Below are positions 51,487-61,400 of a stretch of DNA of 64,000 bases, piece after piece. Position numbers and translations under genes: made by a program. Source of the DNA: Metaclostridioides mangenotii (GTDB taxonomy: Bacteria > Bacillota > Clostridia > Peptostreptococcales > Peptostreptococcaceae); the NCBI RefSeq assembly GCF_017873185.1, contig NZ_JAGGJX010000001.1, positions 372,001-436,000 of the forward strand. Direction: 5' to 3'. A model generated the notes under the pieces. The model was not told where the DNA came from. It did no database searches and saw nothing but the letters and a program-made list of their open reading frames with translations. Each line of letters opens with the position of its first letter. Positions within the stretch are counted from its first letter, which is position 1.

Positions 51487-51588
51487 AGTTGTAAATTAAA
51501 AGAGTACTCCGAAACAACTATGGAGTACTTTTTTATTGCAATACATATACCATAGGATTTGCTAAAACCTAGAAAACCTGAAATTTAA
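51487..51588 (+). repeat. Cassette-boundary repeat R3
   Basis: AGTTGTAAATTAAAAGAGTA then CTCCGAAACAACTATGGAGT then ACTTTTTTATTGC, followed by GGATTTGCTAAAACCTAGAA and AACCTGAAATTTA. A promoter-like TGTAGAATATTGT lies at 51638-51650, as after R2. Confidence 0.85.
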
Positions 51589-51716
51589 ATATGCATAATA
51601 AAATATATAAAAATATTAAAAGGTTTTTGAAAATGAATGTAGAATATTGTAACTTAATAAGTTATATTATATTAAAAACAGCTATTAAATTTCTTTAAAG
51701 AAAGGGTATTACAAAA

Positions 51717-54251
51717 ATGGGAACAAAAAATCCAAAGTTTAATAAAAGTAAGTTATTTAGAATTATTGCTTATATTATACTTATATCACTGCTTGTAATT
51801 TGTTTAATTATAGAAAGTAATATTTTTAATTTACCAAGTTTTATTTTAATCAATAATCAATATAAAAGAGATATAATGTATTCTATTTTTACGGCTCAGG
51901 TATCTATATCAACACTTGGAATTGCCTTGATTGCAATTTTAAGCGGAGTGCTAAAAGATACGATTTATGGAGTTAATATAATTAGATATATTACAAATGA
52001 TACTCCTGTATTATTTAAGCATAAAAATTGTATTATACTAGAGTTTATATTGATATTAATATCATATATTCTCTTAGCATTAGATTATTACAACTTGTTA
52101 ATTTATGTTTTTTTTATAAGTATAATAATCATTATGTCTATGGCTATAGATATATTAAAATCCTTATATGTTAATGACCAATTAAAATATGAGATTTATA
52201 ATTATATTAAAAATATTTTTTCAGAAAAATCAGCTAGAAAATATTACAAAGAACAATTTTTAAAGGGATTGAAAGATGAAACTTTAATAAATATTGAGAA
52301 AAATAATACTTATCTTATAAAAGAAAATATATCTTTTTTTGAAGAAATATTTGAAATTACAATAAAAAATGATGATATTTATATGATGGAAATTATAGAA
52401 GATAATTTATCAAATGTGTATAACAGCATATTTGAGAAGAAAGATAGTAGTAAAACAGTAATTGCACTCTATTCTATTCAAAAAATATATAAAATATGCA
52501 ATGACAATAATAATGGTAGTGGAAACAAAAAGATATATTTAGATGTTTATGAAAAAGTATTCTATAATATATTTAGCGCAATAGCTACAATGATATTGGA
52601 CGATAGAATTGATCAAAAAATAATTTTTAATATGCAGTATGATTTATTTAATAATATGAATTTTATTGAAAAAAATGGAGATTTAAGGCCTCAAAATAAT
52701 TTTAGAGTAAAATTTTTTTCAGCAAGATTATACGATGAGATGAAAAGAAAAGGTTTTGGTAAATATAACCCGATATTATTAAGAAAAGTCAAAGAAGATT
52801 TATTTGATTATCACGATGGTTGTATAGGAATATATGCCTTTAATGAACAATTTAGATTAAATAAAAATATACAAGTGAATTTACAGTTGTGTGAATATAC
52901 TAAAGTATTAATTGATAACTATGAGGATGAAGTTTTAAAAGAAACTTATTTTCGTAAGATGGTAAATAGTATGCACCCTTATAATAAAATTGAAAAAAAA
53001 CTAGATAATGAGTACTTATTTATTATTATTATATATTTGTATTACTTAATAGAGTTTGAATATTTAGTTAAATCAGAAGAAAGAAGTAAATTAATAAAAC
53101 TAATAGATTCTAATAATAATAAAGTAAAGAGTTTTTTAAAAACTAATTTTATTCCAAATGATAGATATTTATTAGAAGCGATATTAAAAACATGGGAAAG
53201 GACATTTAAAAGTGATCCAAAGGTTTTTATTATGGATAATGTTGTTGTCAAATTTATTGTTTTTTATATACTAAAATTAAAAGGAAATAATTTTGAAATA
53301 TTAAAAGAAAATTTAAAAAAATTTATTACATATGAAAATTTGATTTTAATAATTAACGAAATTAATTATAGTTCTGATTTTTTAGAAGAATACAAAAAAT
53401 TTAAAAAATTATTTTTTGCTGAAGATCTAATATCAGAAGATCTAGCCGCTGAAGAAAGTATCAATATGCTAAGAGAGAGTATAAATATGATGTATAAAGA
53501 AATTATGATAAATGGACATAGTGATATTGACAAAAATAATTTATCATATGAGGATACTAAAGAGTCAATTGAAAAAGATCTCCTTAAGAAATTTAATGAA
53601 TTTCTAGGCTTATTTAAAAAAGATAAATCTAAATGTAAAGGAAAAAGAGATATAATTAGAAAAAAAATAGAGATTCCTAAAGCAGCTACAGATATTAATA
53701 TTATTCAAATAAGTGTTAATTTATTATATGACGAATTAATTAAAAGGCTGATATATATAATAAAAAATAATATATATAATCCAAAGGTATCAAATAGAGA
53801 TGAAGATAACATTATAAAATTTCTAGAATATATAGAAAAGAATAGTATAGAAACAGATGTTGTTATTGGTTATGATAATTGTAGCACTTATCTTGATGAA
53901 GATACTTCAAGTAAGCTCGAAAAATTTGGACAAGATAAACAAAAAATAGATGTAAACTACTTCAGTAATTTCATGTATGCGCTTAATAGTAAGCAAATTT
54001 ACTTTGAAGTGATCAATATAAGTGTAGGTATAAATAAAGTGAGTGTTTATGATTTTTGTAATAGAAACAATATAGAAAAGAATAATAGTGGTAAGTACAT
54101 ATTGGTCAAAGAAAATATAGAATTTCTATTTAATGAAGATGAACTTAATGAATATTTAGAAAATAATATAAGAGATATAGTTGTAGAAATAGATTATGTA
54201 TGTGAATTGACGGATGATTGTATAGGAGTAGGTATTATATTTAATAGATAA
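51717..54251 (+). CDS. Large membrane-anchored protein of unknown function, 844 aa
   Basis: The first 150 residues hold four membrane helices (LFRIIAYIILISLLVICLII; STLGIALIAILSGVL; IILEFILILISYILLALDYY; VFFISIIIIMSMAIDIL). The remaining 690 residues are cytoplasmic, charged and helical with coiled segments (NMLRESINMMYKEIM). I see no P-loop, nuclease or protease motif. The ATG at 51717 follows AAAGGGTATTAC. It is the only gene between repeats R3 and R4, thus a one-gene cassette. By context it is a candidate membrane-linked defence protein; sequence alone gives no function. Confidence 0.6.
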   Translation: MGTKNPKFNKSKLFRIIAYIILISLLVICLIIESNIFNLPSFILINNQYKRDIMYSIFTAQVSISTLGIALIAILSGVLKDTIYGVNIIRYITNDTPVLFKHKNCIILEFILILISYILLALDYYNLLIYVFFISIIIIMSMAIDILKSLYVNDQLKYEIYNYIKNIFSEKSARKYYKEQFLKGLKDETLINIEKNNTYLIKENISFFEEIFEITIKNDDIYMMEIIEDNLSNVYNSIFEKKDSSKTVIALYSIQKIYKICNDNNNGSGNKKIYLDVYEKVFYNIFSAIATMILDDRIDQKIIFNMQYDLFNNMNFIEKNGDLRPQNNFRVKFFSARLYDEMKRKGFGKYNPILLRKVKEDLFDYHDGCIGIYAFNEQFRLNKNIQVNLQLCEYTKVLIDNYEDEVLKETYFRKMVNSMHPYNKIEKKLDNEYLFIIIIYLYYLIEFEYLVKSEERSKLIKLIDSNNNKVKSFLKTNFIPNDRYLLEAILKTWERTFKSDPKVFIMDNVVVKFIVFYILKLKGNNFEILKENLKKFITYENLILIINEINYSSDFLEEYKKFKKLFFAEDLISEDLAAEESINMLRESINMMYKEIMINGHSDIDKNNLSYEDTKESIEKDLLKKFNEFLGLFKKDKSKCKGKRDIIRKKIEIPKAATDINIIQISVNLLYDELIKRLIYIIKNNIYNPKVSNRDEDNIIKFLEYIEKNSIETDVVIGYDNCSTYLDEDTSSKLEKFGQDKQKIDVNYFSNFMYALNSKQIYFEVINISVGINKVSVYDFCNRNNIEKNNSGKYILVKENIEFLFNEDELNEYLENNIRDIVVEIDYVCELTDDCIGVGIIFNR

Positions 54252-54538
54252 TTGTAAACTTACATAACATTCATGGAGTGAAGGACTAAGATTATTTAAA
54301 GTAATATTATGAATATAGAATAAAGTATTATCATAATATAAATTTATTTATTATCTTAAAAATATAATCCCCCCTTTATCCCCCTTCTGCATTGCTATTT
54401 TGATATCTACTTAAATAGAATAACTATCTATGAAGTTATAAAGCGTTGAAATTTCAATGGAATAGTTTCATAATAAATTCTGCAAAACTATATTAATATT
54501 CATGGGTGGGATGCATGTATAAAATTAAATGAAAAATA
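54252..54538. other. Non-coding stretch before R4
   Basis: No gene is visible. A C-rich patch (CCCCCCTTTATCCCCCTTC near 54369) stands out from the AT-rich background and recalls the one at 44048. Confidence 0.35.
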
Positions 54539-54639
54539 GTTGTAAATTGTAAGAGTACTCCGAAAGATTATGGAGTACTTTTTTTATTGCTATTCATATA
54601 TTATAGGATTTGCTAAAACCTAAGGAAACCTGAAATTTA
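54539..54639 (+). repeat. Cassette-boundary repeat R4
   Basis: GTTGTAAATTGTAAGAGTAC then TCCGAAAGATTATGGAGTAC with a T run and ATTGC, followed by GGATTTGCTAAAACCTAAGG and AAACCTGAAATTTA. The cassette behind it is decayed. Confidence 0.85.
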
Positions 54640-55084
54640 AAATATATAGTAAACTAATAAGATCACATTTTGAAGAAGATATTAAAATAGATAACTGAAA
54701 TACCGACAACTGAATTCAATCAAAGCAAGATTACTTTTATTTCGTGCTAAATTAGTATAAGGCTAAAAAGTATAAATACAACTAATAATAGCAAGAGATG
54801 ATTAGGGTTGCTTCTTTAATAGAAAACAGACTTAAACTTTTCAAACAAATTAAATAAAACAATGTAAAATGTTACATTATTCTTATATAAATAATTAAAA
54901 GTAAACTTTTATATATAAGAAGTCAGCCTTGTAATAAAAGTAAGTTATATCCCATCTTAGTGGATTCAAACCAAAAGGATTAAGTAAAAACGTTTATTTA
55001 TAATAGACTTCTAATGTATTTGTTAATTTGCTTTTCATTTGTTTTAAATTTACTAAAGACTCATCAAGGCTATTTGATTTATTG
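54640..55084. other. Decayed start of cassette 4
   Basis: No intact gene. A short frame VASLIENRLKLFKQIK near 54808-54860 may be the end of a lost gene that belonged to the anti-sigma-like pseudogene. Confidence 0.35.
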
Positions 55085-55930
55085 AGTAGCAAAATTAAAA
55101 AGCATAATAATAACTACACTTATATCATTGTCTATTCTTATCGTTGGTGTTTTAACAATATATAATAGTTCAAATTACTTTGCAAAAAAACAATCAGACT
55201 TATTAAATGAAGAATTAAATATTTATAATGTAGTAGCTGAACCAAATATAAGTGTAGATTATCAAACATTATACAATAACAATTCATTTGGAGGAGAAAT
55301 TCATGTTAGTCGCTCAAAAAAATTGATGGGTATATTGTACCATGGAGTACACTCTTTAATAGCTATACAATAAGGCAATACAATGTTGATTCTAATAATT
55401 TAAACTCCTCTGGATATAACAATTACTCTTACGATAGGCAAACTAATCAAAAAATAGCTGAATTCTACAATCCTCATAAAAGTCACGAATTTATTCCATA
55501 TGAATTAAGTAATATCCAATCTTTAGATAATTCTGTTGCAGAGGTTGCAATTTCATTTGATAAACCTTATAAGTTTGATGAATTATAAAAAATGATTCCG
55601 TCTTCATTAAGTGTGACTTGGATATATGTAATGACAGAAGAAGAAAATAATGAAACAATTGGTTTTTCTGTTGACGATGCGGAACTTAAAAATATCAATG
55701 AAAACACTTACAGCTACTTTATTAGTTCATTGGAAAAATATAAAGGAGAACAAAAAGACATAAAAGCTTTTATAAATAAAAATAAAAAACTAAAAGATTT
55801 AGAAGTCTGCGGCGTTATGTTGACTGGACAATCAAGTAACTTCATTTCACTGAAAGATAAACCATATGTTAAAGGAGCATCAATAGGGGTAACAGCTAAA
55901 ATAGTTCCTTATATACAACCTCTTAAATAA
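55085..55930 (+). pseudogene. Anti-sigma factor-like (sigma factor regulator) membrane protein, broken
   Basis: The pieces read KLKSIIITTLISLSILIVGV (one membrane helix), YNVVAEPNISVDYQTLYNNN, then after a one-base shift in the A7 run at 55316-55322 SKKIDGYIVPWSTLFNSYTI, and VAEVAISFDKPYKFDEL. A TAA at 55586 follows, then KMIPSSLSVTWIYVMTEEEN to 55930. This is the layout of the sigma-factor-regulator N- and C-terminal domains (PF13800 and PF13791). Two lesions make it non-functional. The cognate sigma factor is not intact nearby. Confidence 0.7.
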
Positions 55931-55944
55931 AATTTAACGTCTAT

Positions 55945-56145
55945 GTGTTAAAATCGATAATGACTACACTTTATTATTTAGAAGTTCAAGTTCATCACAT
56001 TATTTGGCTATCTAAGGGAGGGAATGACGATATTGATAACACAGTGGCATTATGTCCTAATTGTCATAAAAAAATGCATATTCTTAATTTAGATAAAGAT
56101 CTTGAACACTTGTCAAATTTAAATATACATATAATACACACTTAA
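55945..56145 (+). pseudogene. Orphan HNH tail, duplicate of the end of the SRA-HNH nuclease
   Basis: EVQVHHIIWLSKGGNDDIDN, then TVALCPNCHKKMHILNLDKD, nearly identical to the tail at 51128-51262 but with the catalytic VHHIIWL intact. The preceding 5' part of the nuclease (SRA domain and first Cys pair) is missing. The identity extends over about 150 bp of DNA. It is a partial duplication, unlikely to be translated usefully. Confidence 0.75.
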
Positions 56146-56208
56146 AAATTTATGCATTTGTATAATTAACTTATCGCAATAATTAATAGAATATAATTAT
56201 AAATTATG

Positions 56209-56287
56209 TGAGTACTCCTGAATGACATGGAGTATTTTTATTCTTAGTAAAAAATTTATTAGTACCTGTGAAAACCTGAAATTTAAA
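56209..56287 (+). repeat. Cassette-boundary repeat R5
   Basis: GTGAGTACTCCTGAATGACA then TGGAGTATTTTTATTC, followed by AGTACCTGTGAAAACCTGAA and ATTTA. The most diverged copy, but with hairpin and box in the same order and spacing. Confidence 0.8.
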
Positions 56288-56327
56288 TTTATATAAAGTA
56301 CTATCTTTAATAATTACGGAGGACAAT

Positions 56328-56449
56328 ATGTCTAGAAAAGAATTAATTAATAAAATAAAAATGATAAAAAGTATATTGATGTCGTAAAAAAGATAAAAGA
56401 GGAATATGAAGAAGCTTTTAACCAAGTAAAGTTAATATCAGGTGAATAA
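56328..56449 (+). pseudogene. Small helical protein with a one-base frameshift
   Basis: ATG 56328 behind GGAGGA gives SRKELINKIK; after an indel in the A5 run near 56357 the other frame continues DKKYIDVVKKIKEEYEEAFN and QVKLISGE to 56449. With the repair it would be about 42 residues. It overlaps the next gene by eight bases, like a small operon or toxin-antitoxin-type pair. Confidence 0.5.
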
Positions 56450-56855
56450 AATATTTAAAGAGGTCAGTACGAGATCTGATGAATTAAATTCAAGTATTTC
56501 TATCAATATTAAAGAATCTATTAAGCCTATTATAAATTTTTTATCTGCTTTACCTAAGTTTGTTATAGATTTAGATAAGGCGAAAATTTTTTATTATAAA
56601 ACTTTATATGCGGAAGAAAATGATATTGTAGAAATGTTATATGAAAATACAATTTTCCCACAAATAAATCTAGATGAAGAAAAATTTAAAAAATTAAAAT
56701 ATAGGGAGAATACTGTAGGATGGATTTTGAAAAACGATGTTAAATACTTCTACTTACAAAGAATGAATATCTGGAAAGATAAGTATAACGATGAAAATAT
56801 AACTAAAATGATTGATGAAATAAAGTTTAGGGGAGCTATGCAAAGCCTAGCGTAA
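56442..56855 (+). CDS. Hypothetical protein, 137 aa
   Basis: GTG 56442, overlapping the end of the small gene before it. Soluble and helical (STRSDELNSSISINIKESIK, VIDLDKAKIFYYKTLY, YRENTVGWILKNDVKYFYLQ). No family is recognised. It is the last gene of the repeat-bounded array. The pair of a tiny acidic and a larger basic protein would fit a toxin-antitoxin module, but nothing specific supports it. Confidence 0.5.
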   Translation: MNKIFKEVSTRSDELNSSISINIKESIKPIINFLSALPKFVIDLDKAKIFYYKTLYAEENDIVEMLYENTIFPQINLDEEKFKKLKYRENTVGWILKNDVKYFYLQRMNIWKDKYNDENITKMIDEIKFRGAMQSLA

Positions 56856-56926
56856 ACCTTGGTACACAAAAAATATAAAAACCCATGAAAAAACCATAAC
56901 CATAATATGACCATAGATTTTTTTAT

Positions 56927-57180
56927 TAATTTTTCATATAATCCTCTTTCTTAAGTTTAAAATTCTCTATCTTATTGCCTTTATTCAAGATCTCTTTATT
57001 ATAATTTTCTATTTCCTCATTATTTTTGTCTATTAAAAACTTTAAAGATTTGATTTCATTATTTGATATTTATAGTTTAGTTTCTATTTGATATTTTTTA
57101 CTTTCTTCTTTATTGACTATAGTATTTTTTGTGTCATTGATATCTTGACTTACCTTTTATATTTTGTTATATAAACCCAT
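56927..57180 (-). pseudogene. Coiled-coil protein remnant
   Basis: The minus strand reads VSQDINDTKNTIVNKEESKK, YQIETKL, a stop, then in frame SNNEIKSLKFLIDKNNEEIE and KGNKIENFKLKKEDYMKN to a stop at 56927. One in-frame stop and loss of the start indicate decay. Family unknown. Confidence 0.45.
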
Positions 57181-57473
57181 CTTAATCCTTATAGTACTTT
57201 TATAGGGAGTACTAAGGAGTGCTTCCTTATTCATCTATCGATATTCTAACTCAAAATAAATGGAGAGAGTCTCTTATGATAATTTCTAAAAATACTGCTT
57301 ATGTTTACCTCTATTTCTAATCATATATGTTCTCATATTGATATATGAACATAAATATTTTCTATGTTATAGTGCATTGAATTAATCCTTATTACACGTA
57401 ACTTCTCTTATTGCTTATTATTATAGGGCCATAGTTTTAGTACTAAAATCTATGGGGTGAGGGTGATATTATA
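57181..57473. other. Non-coding stretch with three inverted repeats
   Basis: TAGTACT/AGTACTA (57188-57212), TATGTTC/GAACATA (about 57327-57356) and the near-perfect CCATAGTTTTAGTACTAAAA with TCTATGG (57429-57455). No gene seen. The last could be an operator for the broken gene at 57474. Confidence 0.45.
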
Positions 57474-57782
57474 TTATGAAATTAACACCTGTAGATGGTA
57501 CGAAAAGGAATATAAAGGTGAAACATTTAAAGCGTGCTTTGTAAATATTGAAAAGAATTATAACGTAAGATTTAAGCATTGCCGACTTGCTTATGATCAA
57601 GAATTGGTGATGGTTATTTATTAGGATTCACTACAGAAAATTTAACTGAGGATGATATAGACACTATTCTGATGTATCCAGGAGGGGTACCTGAGTTGTT
57701 AGAAGTATATGGATTTGCTTTAAATAAGTTGTCAAATTTATTTCCATGTATAGATAAAAAAATTAGAAGCTGTATCATGTAA
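57474..57782 (+). pseudogene. Frameshifted gene remnant before the lanthipeptide cluster
   Basis: Pieces in shifting frames: MKLTPVDGTKR, then YEKEYKGETFKACFVNIEKN and RFKHCRLAYDQELV, then GYLLGFTTENLTEDDIDTIL and YPGGVPELLEVYGFALNKLS. At least two shifts. Family unknown. Confidence 0.45.
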
Positions 57783-57842
57783 GCATATAATATTGTCGAA
57801 TTAATATATTTTTTTCCACTTATGCAGTTTAAATGCCCAGTT

Positions 57843-57931
57843 TTGACATTTTATAGATAGATTGAGAATTATAAGATATACTAATAATGCTATAAATTAT
57901 ATTAATAATCAAATATTAGCATTATTAGTAT
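57843..57931 (+). promoter_or_regulatory. Leader of the lanthipeptide precursor: -35-like TTGACA and a perfect 15-bp stem
   Basis: TTGACA at 57843-57848 is followed by AT-rich sequence with TATAAG at 57870, although this spacing is long. ATACTAATAATGCTA (57878-57892) is exactly complementary to TAGCATTATTAGTAT (57917-57931). Five T follow four bases later. The stem ends 36 bases before the precursor ribosome site and could be an attenuator, an upstream terminator or an operator. Confidence 0.55.
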
Positions 57932-57979
57932 AGCGTTTTTAAAACAGATAATATACTTATAATTCCCAGGAGGTATGAA

Positions 57980-58207
57980 ATGTCAAAATATGATGATTTT
58001 AATTTAGATTTAAATAAAGTAGAAAGTAATGCAGTAGCAAAATCTGGAGCCACTGATGCAATTACATTTAGTGTTAATTACTGCGGTACTATTGTAAATG
58101 CTAGTAAAAAATTATGCTCTAAAACAGCAAAAAAAGGAAATGGTTGTCACGAAACATACACAAAAATTGGTCCTTGCAACAGAACATATGGAATAAAACA
58201 AGATTAA
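57980..58207 (+). CDS. lanA: Class I lanthipeptide precursor
   Basis: A 75-residue peptide, ATG 57980 behind AGGAGG. The leader has FNLD at residues 7-10, the box bound by LanB and LanC in class I systems. Core-region Cys are at 35, 46, 56 and 66. Ser31/Cys35 and Ser42/Cys46 have the spacing of lanthionine rings; Thr49 or Thr59 could pair with Cys56, and Thr61 with Cys66. There are about ten Ser/Thr in the core. The leader cleavage site is not obvious (SGATDA around 22-27 is possible). The core is unusually long and basic. LanB, LanC and LanT genes follow. Confidence 0.88.
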   Translation: MSKYDDFNLDLNKVESNAVAKSGATDAITFSVNYCGTIVNASKKLCSKTAKKGNGCHETYTKIGPCNRTYGIKQD

Positions 58208-58417
58208 TTAGTAGTTATACATAATAAGAGTATATTATCTGGTTTATGAAACGCTTTTTGAGATTAAAAAAATAATTATTTGACTTAAAATTAGATAAAC
58301 TACATTGTTTATGAAAGTGTTGAAATTTAAAAATTTAGTAATATAAACCACTAAATCACTGTTATAAAACTTAAGGAAACTTTAATTGAAAATTAGGGCT
58401 AAAGGAAGTGAATTATT
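58208..58417. other. Gap between precursor and LanB
   Basis: No gene. GGTTTATGAAACGCTTTTTG and TGTTTATGAAAGTGTTGAAA are two similar 20-bp direct repeats about 70 bp apart, perhaps sites for a cluster regulator. Confidence 0.35.
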
Positions 58418-61400
58418 TTGACATATAAATTATATGACCATTTTGTAATGAGGGCACCAAGTTTGCCTATAAGTATATATTTTGATTTATTAAAATATGA
58501 AGGTAATCTCATAACATATATGAAAGATAAAGGTATATACAATCAAGTAAAAAATATGTTAATGGTATCAAGTGAAAATATGTTTAATATGTTATTAAAT
58601 ATTGAAAATGGAAAAGTTAAGTATAATGATACCTTTGAATCAAGTTTAATTAAATATTTAATAAGAGCTTCGACTAGGGCTACACCTTTCGGTTTATGTG
58701 CTGGTGTTGGAATAGGATCGTTTGGTAAAAAAACGAGCCTGTGTATGAATGATACTGAATCTCTAGTAGAGGTTAAAGTTGATAATAAGTGGATTTGTAA
58801 TGTAACTTATCAATTAGAAAATAATAAGGATATACTTGATAAATTATCACTTAAATTTAATAACAATACGTATATGTCTGGTAATAGATTGAAAAATTCA
58901 CAAATATCATTGCATGGGGCTGATAGTAAAAATAGATTTTCTGAGTATAGCATTAAAAATACGCATTTGATAAATATTATAAGAGAATATACAAGAAACT
59001 ATCGATCTTATAAAGAAGTTATAAATTATATTAAAGAAGAATATCCAGGAGTTGATAATTTACTTGTAGAGAATACAGTAAAGGATCTTATAGACAATGA
59101 ATTTTTAATCACAAATCTTAAACAAGCACCATATTGCAAAGATACTTTAAATCACATTATATTTACTCTTAATTCTTTAGGTTTGAATGAATATTCAAAA
59201 AAATATGAAGATATTAATAGATTAATTTATGAAATTAAAAAAACTCTATCAGCTAACAATATCAGTACTACCATAGAATTGGATTCTGTCTATTGTGAAC
59301 TTATAAATAAAATGAGTTCTATATTTAAGGCAGATAATTACATATATATTAATAAAGGTATACGTTTAAGCAATAGTAATTTAGACGTTTCTATTAGAAA
59401 TGATTTAAATAATTTCATAAATAAGTTTAGTAATATACTATATAATGAAAATTCATATCAAGAAGAATTTTGTGAAAAAGTTACTGAAAAGTATGGATAT
59501 AATACTCTGATTCCTTTAACAGATATTATTGACACTAATAAACTAAATATATTGAATACAATAGAGAATATAAATAGTGATAATATAGATGAAAGAGAAA
59601 AAAAAATTAAAAATATAATAGAATTTAAAATTCTACAATCAATCAGCATGAGTAAGGATGAAGTCAAACTAACAGAAGACGATTTTAAAGAAGCAGTTGA
59701 TAAAGATAAGTTTCAAACTATCGAGACTGTAGAATCTTTTGATTTAAATGTTATTATTAAAAAATTAAATAGCGATAATTATGAATACTTTATAACAAAT
59801 AATCCAGGCTCTGATAGAGCTACATCGATTTATAATAGATTTTATGATGTTTTAAAGTATGAAGATAAATATATAAATATATTAAATAAATTAAAAAATA
59901 AAGATACCGATTATCAATCAGAAAATAACTGTTTTTACGCTGAAATTAGAGAATTACTGTCAGATTCAAGAACAATAAATGTTAGGAATGATATTAAGAT
60001 AAATAACAAATGCTTATCATTTTCACTGGGTGGGGATGATAATGATTCGGAATTATTTATGGAAGATTTATATGTAATAATTAATGAAGATAACAAAGTT
60101 AATGTTGTTCATGCAATTTCCGGGAAAAAAATTATATTCATAAAAAATGATATGCTTAACGAAAATGGACATAGCAAGTTAGCTAATTTACTTTATTCTA
60201 TAACCAATAGTAAATATAATACTTTAAACAGGTTATATTTTTTATTTAATAACAAATATATATTTACTCCGAGGATTAAATTTGAAAATGTTGTTATTAA
60301 GCCGAAACAGTGGAAAATATATAAAGAAATGTTTAGTGATATCAAAGATTATGATTTATTTTTGGAAGAATTCTGTAGTATTAAAAATATATTTAAAATT
60401 GATAAGTATGTGTATTTAACGGAGTCAGATAATCGATTACTTATTGATTTAGAAAATAAAATTTTTTACGAGTATTTATTTAAACAAATTAAAAGATCCT
60501 CCCATATTATATTAGAAGAATTTGAATTTAATTCTAACAAAGAATTACTACTTGAGGATAAAGTAAAAAATAGATACATGTCTGAATACTCTTTATCGTT
60601 TTTTAAAAAAGAAGAGGTTAAAAATACTGATAAATTTAATAATACGTATAAAGAAAGTATCGTTACCGATAGTAAATTTTTCATATTACCATTTGAAAAA
60701 AATTGGCTATATTACAAATTATACGGTGTTGATGGTAGAGAAAATGAGGTTATTTATAATATTGAAGAATTATTTAAATTAATTGAAAAATCATCTATAA
60801 AATTTTTTATAAGATACATTGACGAAGGCGGTAAAAATTTAAGGATACGATTAAAATTTGACAATAATGAGGACTTAATGAATGTACTTATGTTAATTAA
60901 TGATTATATATATAAATTAAAAAATGAAGGGATGATATATACAGCAACAATTGAAACATATTTACCTGAAATTTCTAGATATGGTGGTATTAATTTAATG
61001 AATGAAATTGAACGTTTCTTTACAGCTGATAGCGAATTTGTTATGGAATTATTAAAAAAAGTGGATTTATATGATTCTAGTGATGTTGAATTTTATTATT
61101 TTTTAGGTATTATATCAATACTAAAAGTATTCTATACTTCAGATGATGAGATTGTTGTTGCTCTAGAGAAATACACGGATAATTCAAAATGGCGTAATGA
61201 ATTTAAAACTAGCAGGCAAAGATATCTTGATTTTTCAGAAATATTATTTTACAATGACCCAATTAAAATAGAAAAAATTAATTATTTAATACCGTTATTA
61301 GAGAAAAGAAATACTATTTTAAAAGAAATCAAAAATAAACTTATTAGTGATAATAACATAACTTCAATAGATAGTATTATTTTTTCAATAACTCATATGT

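Noticed and set aside
44821-56287. CRISPR array or integron attC sites in the repeated joints
   Set aside because: Spacings are 1.7 to 4 kb and hold whole genes, so not CRISPR. The attC boxes (RYYYAAC/GTTRRRY) are not recognisable and the integrase is of the phage/ICE type, not IntI.
57181-57480. Regulatory two-component genes (LanRK) for the lanthipeptide cluster
   Set aside because: Only decayed frames and inverted repeats are present upstream; no receiver or kinase motifs. The regulator, if any, is outside the window.
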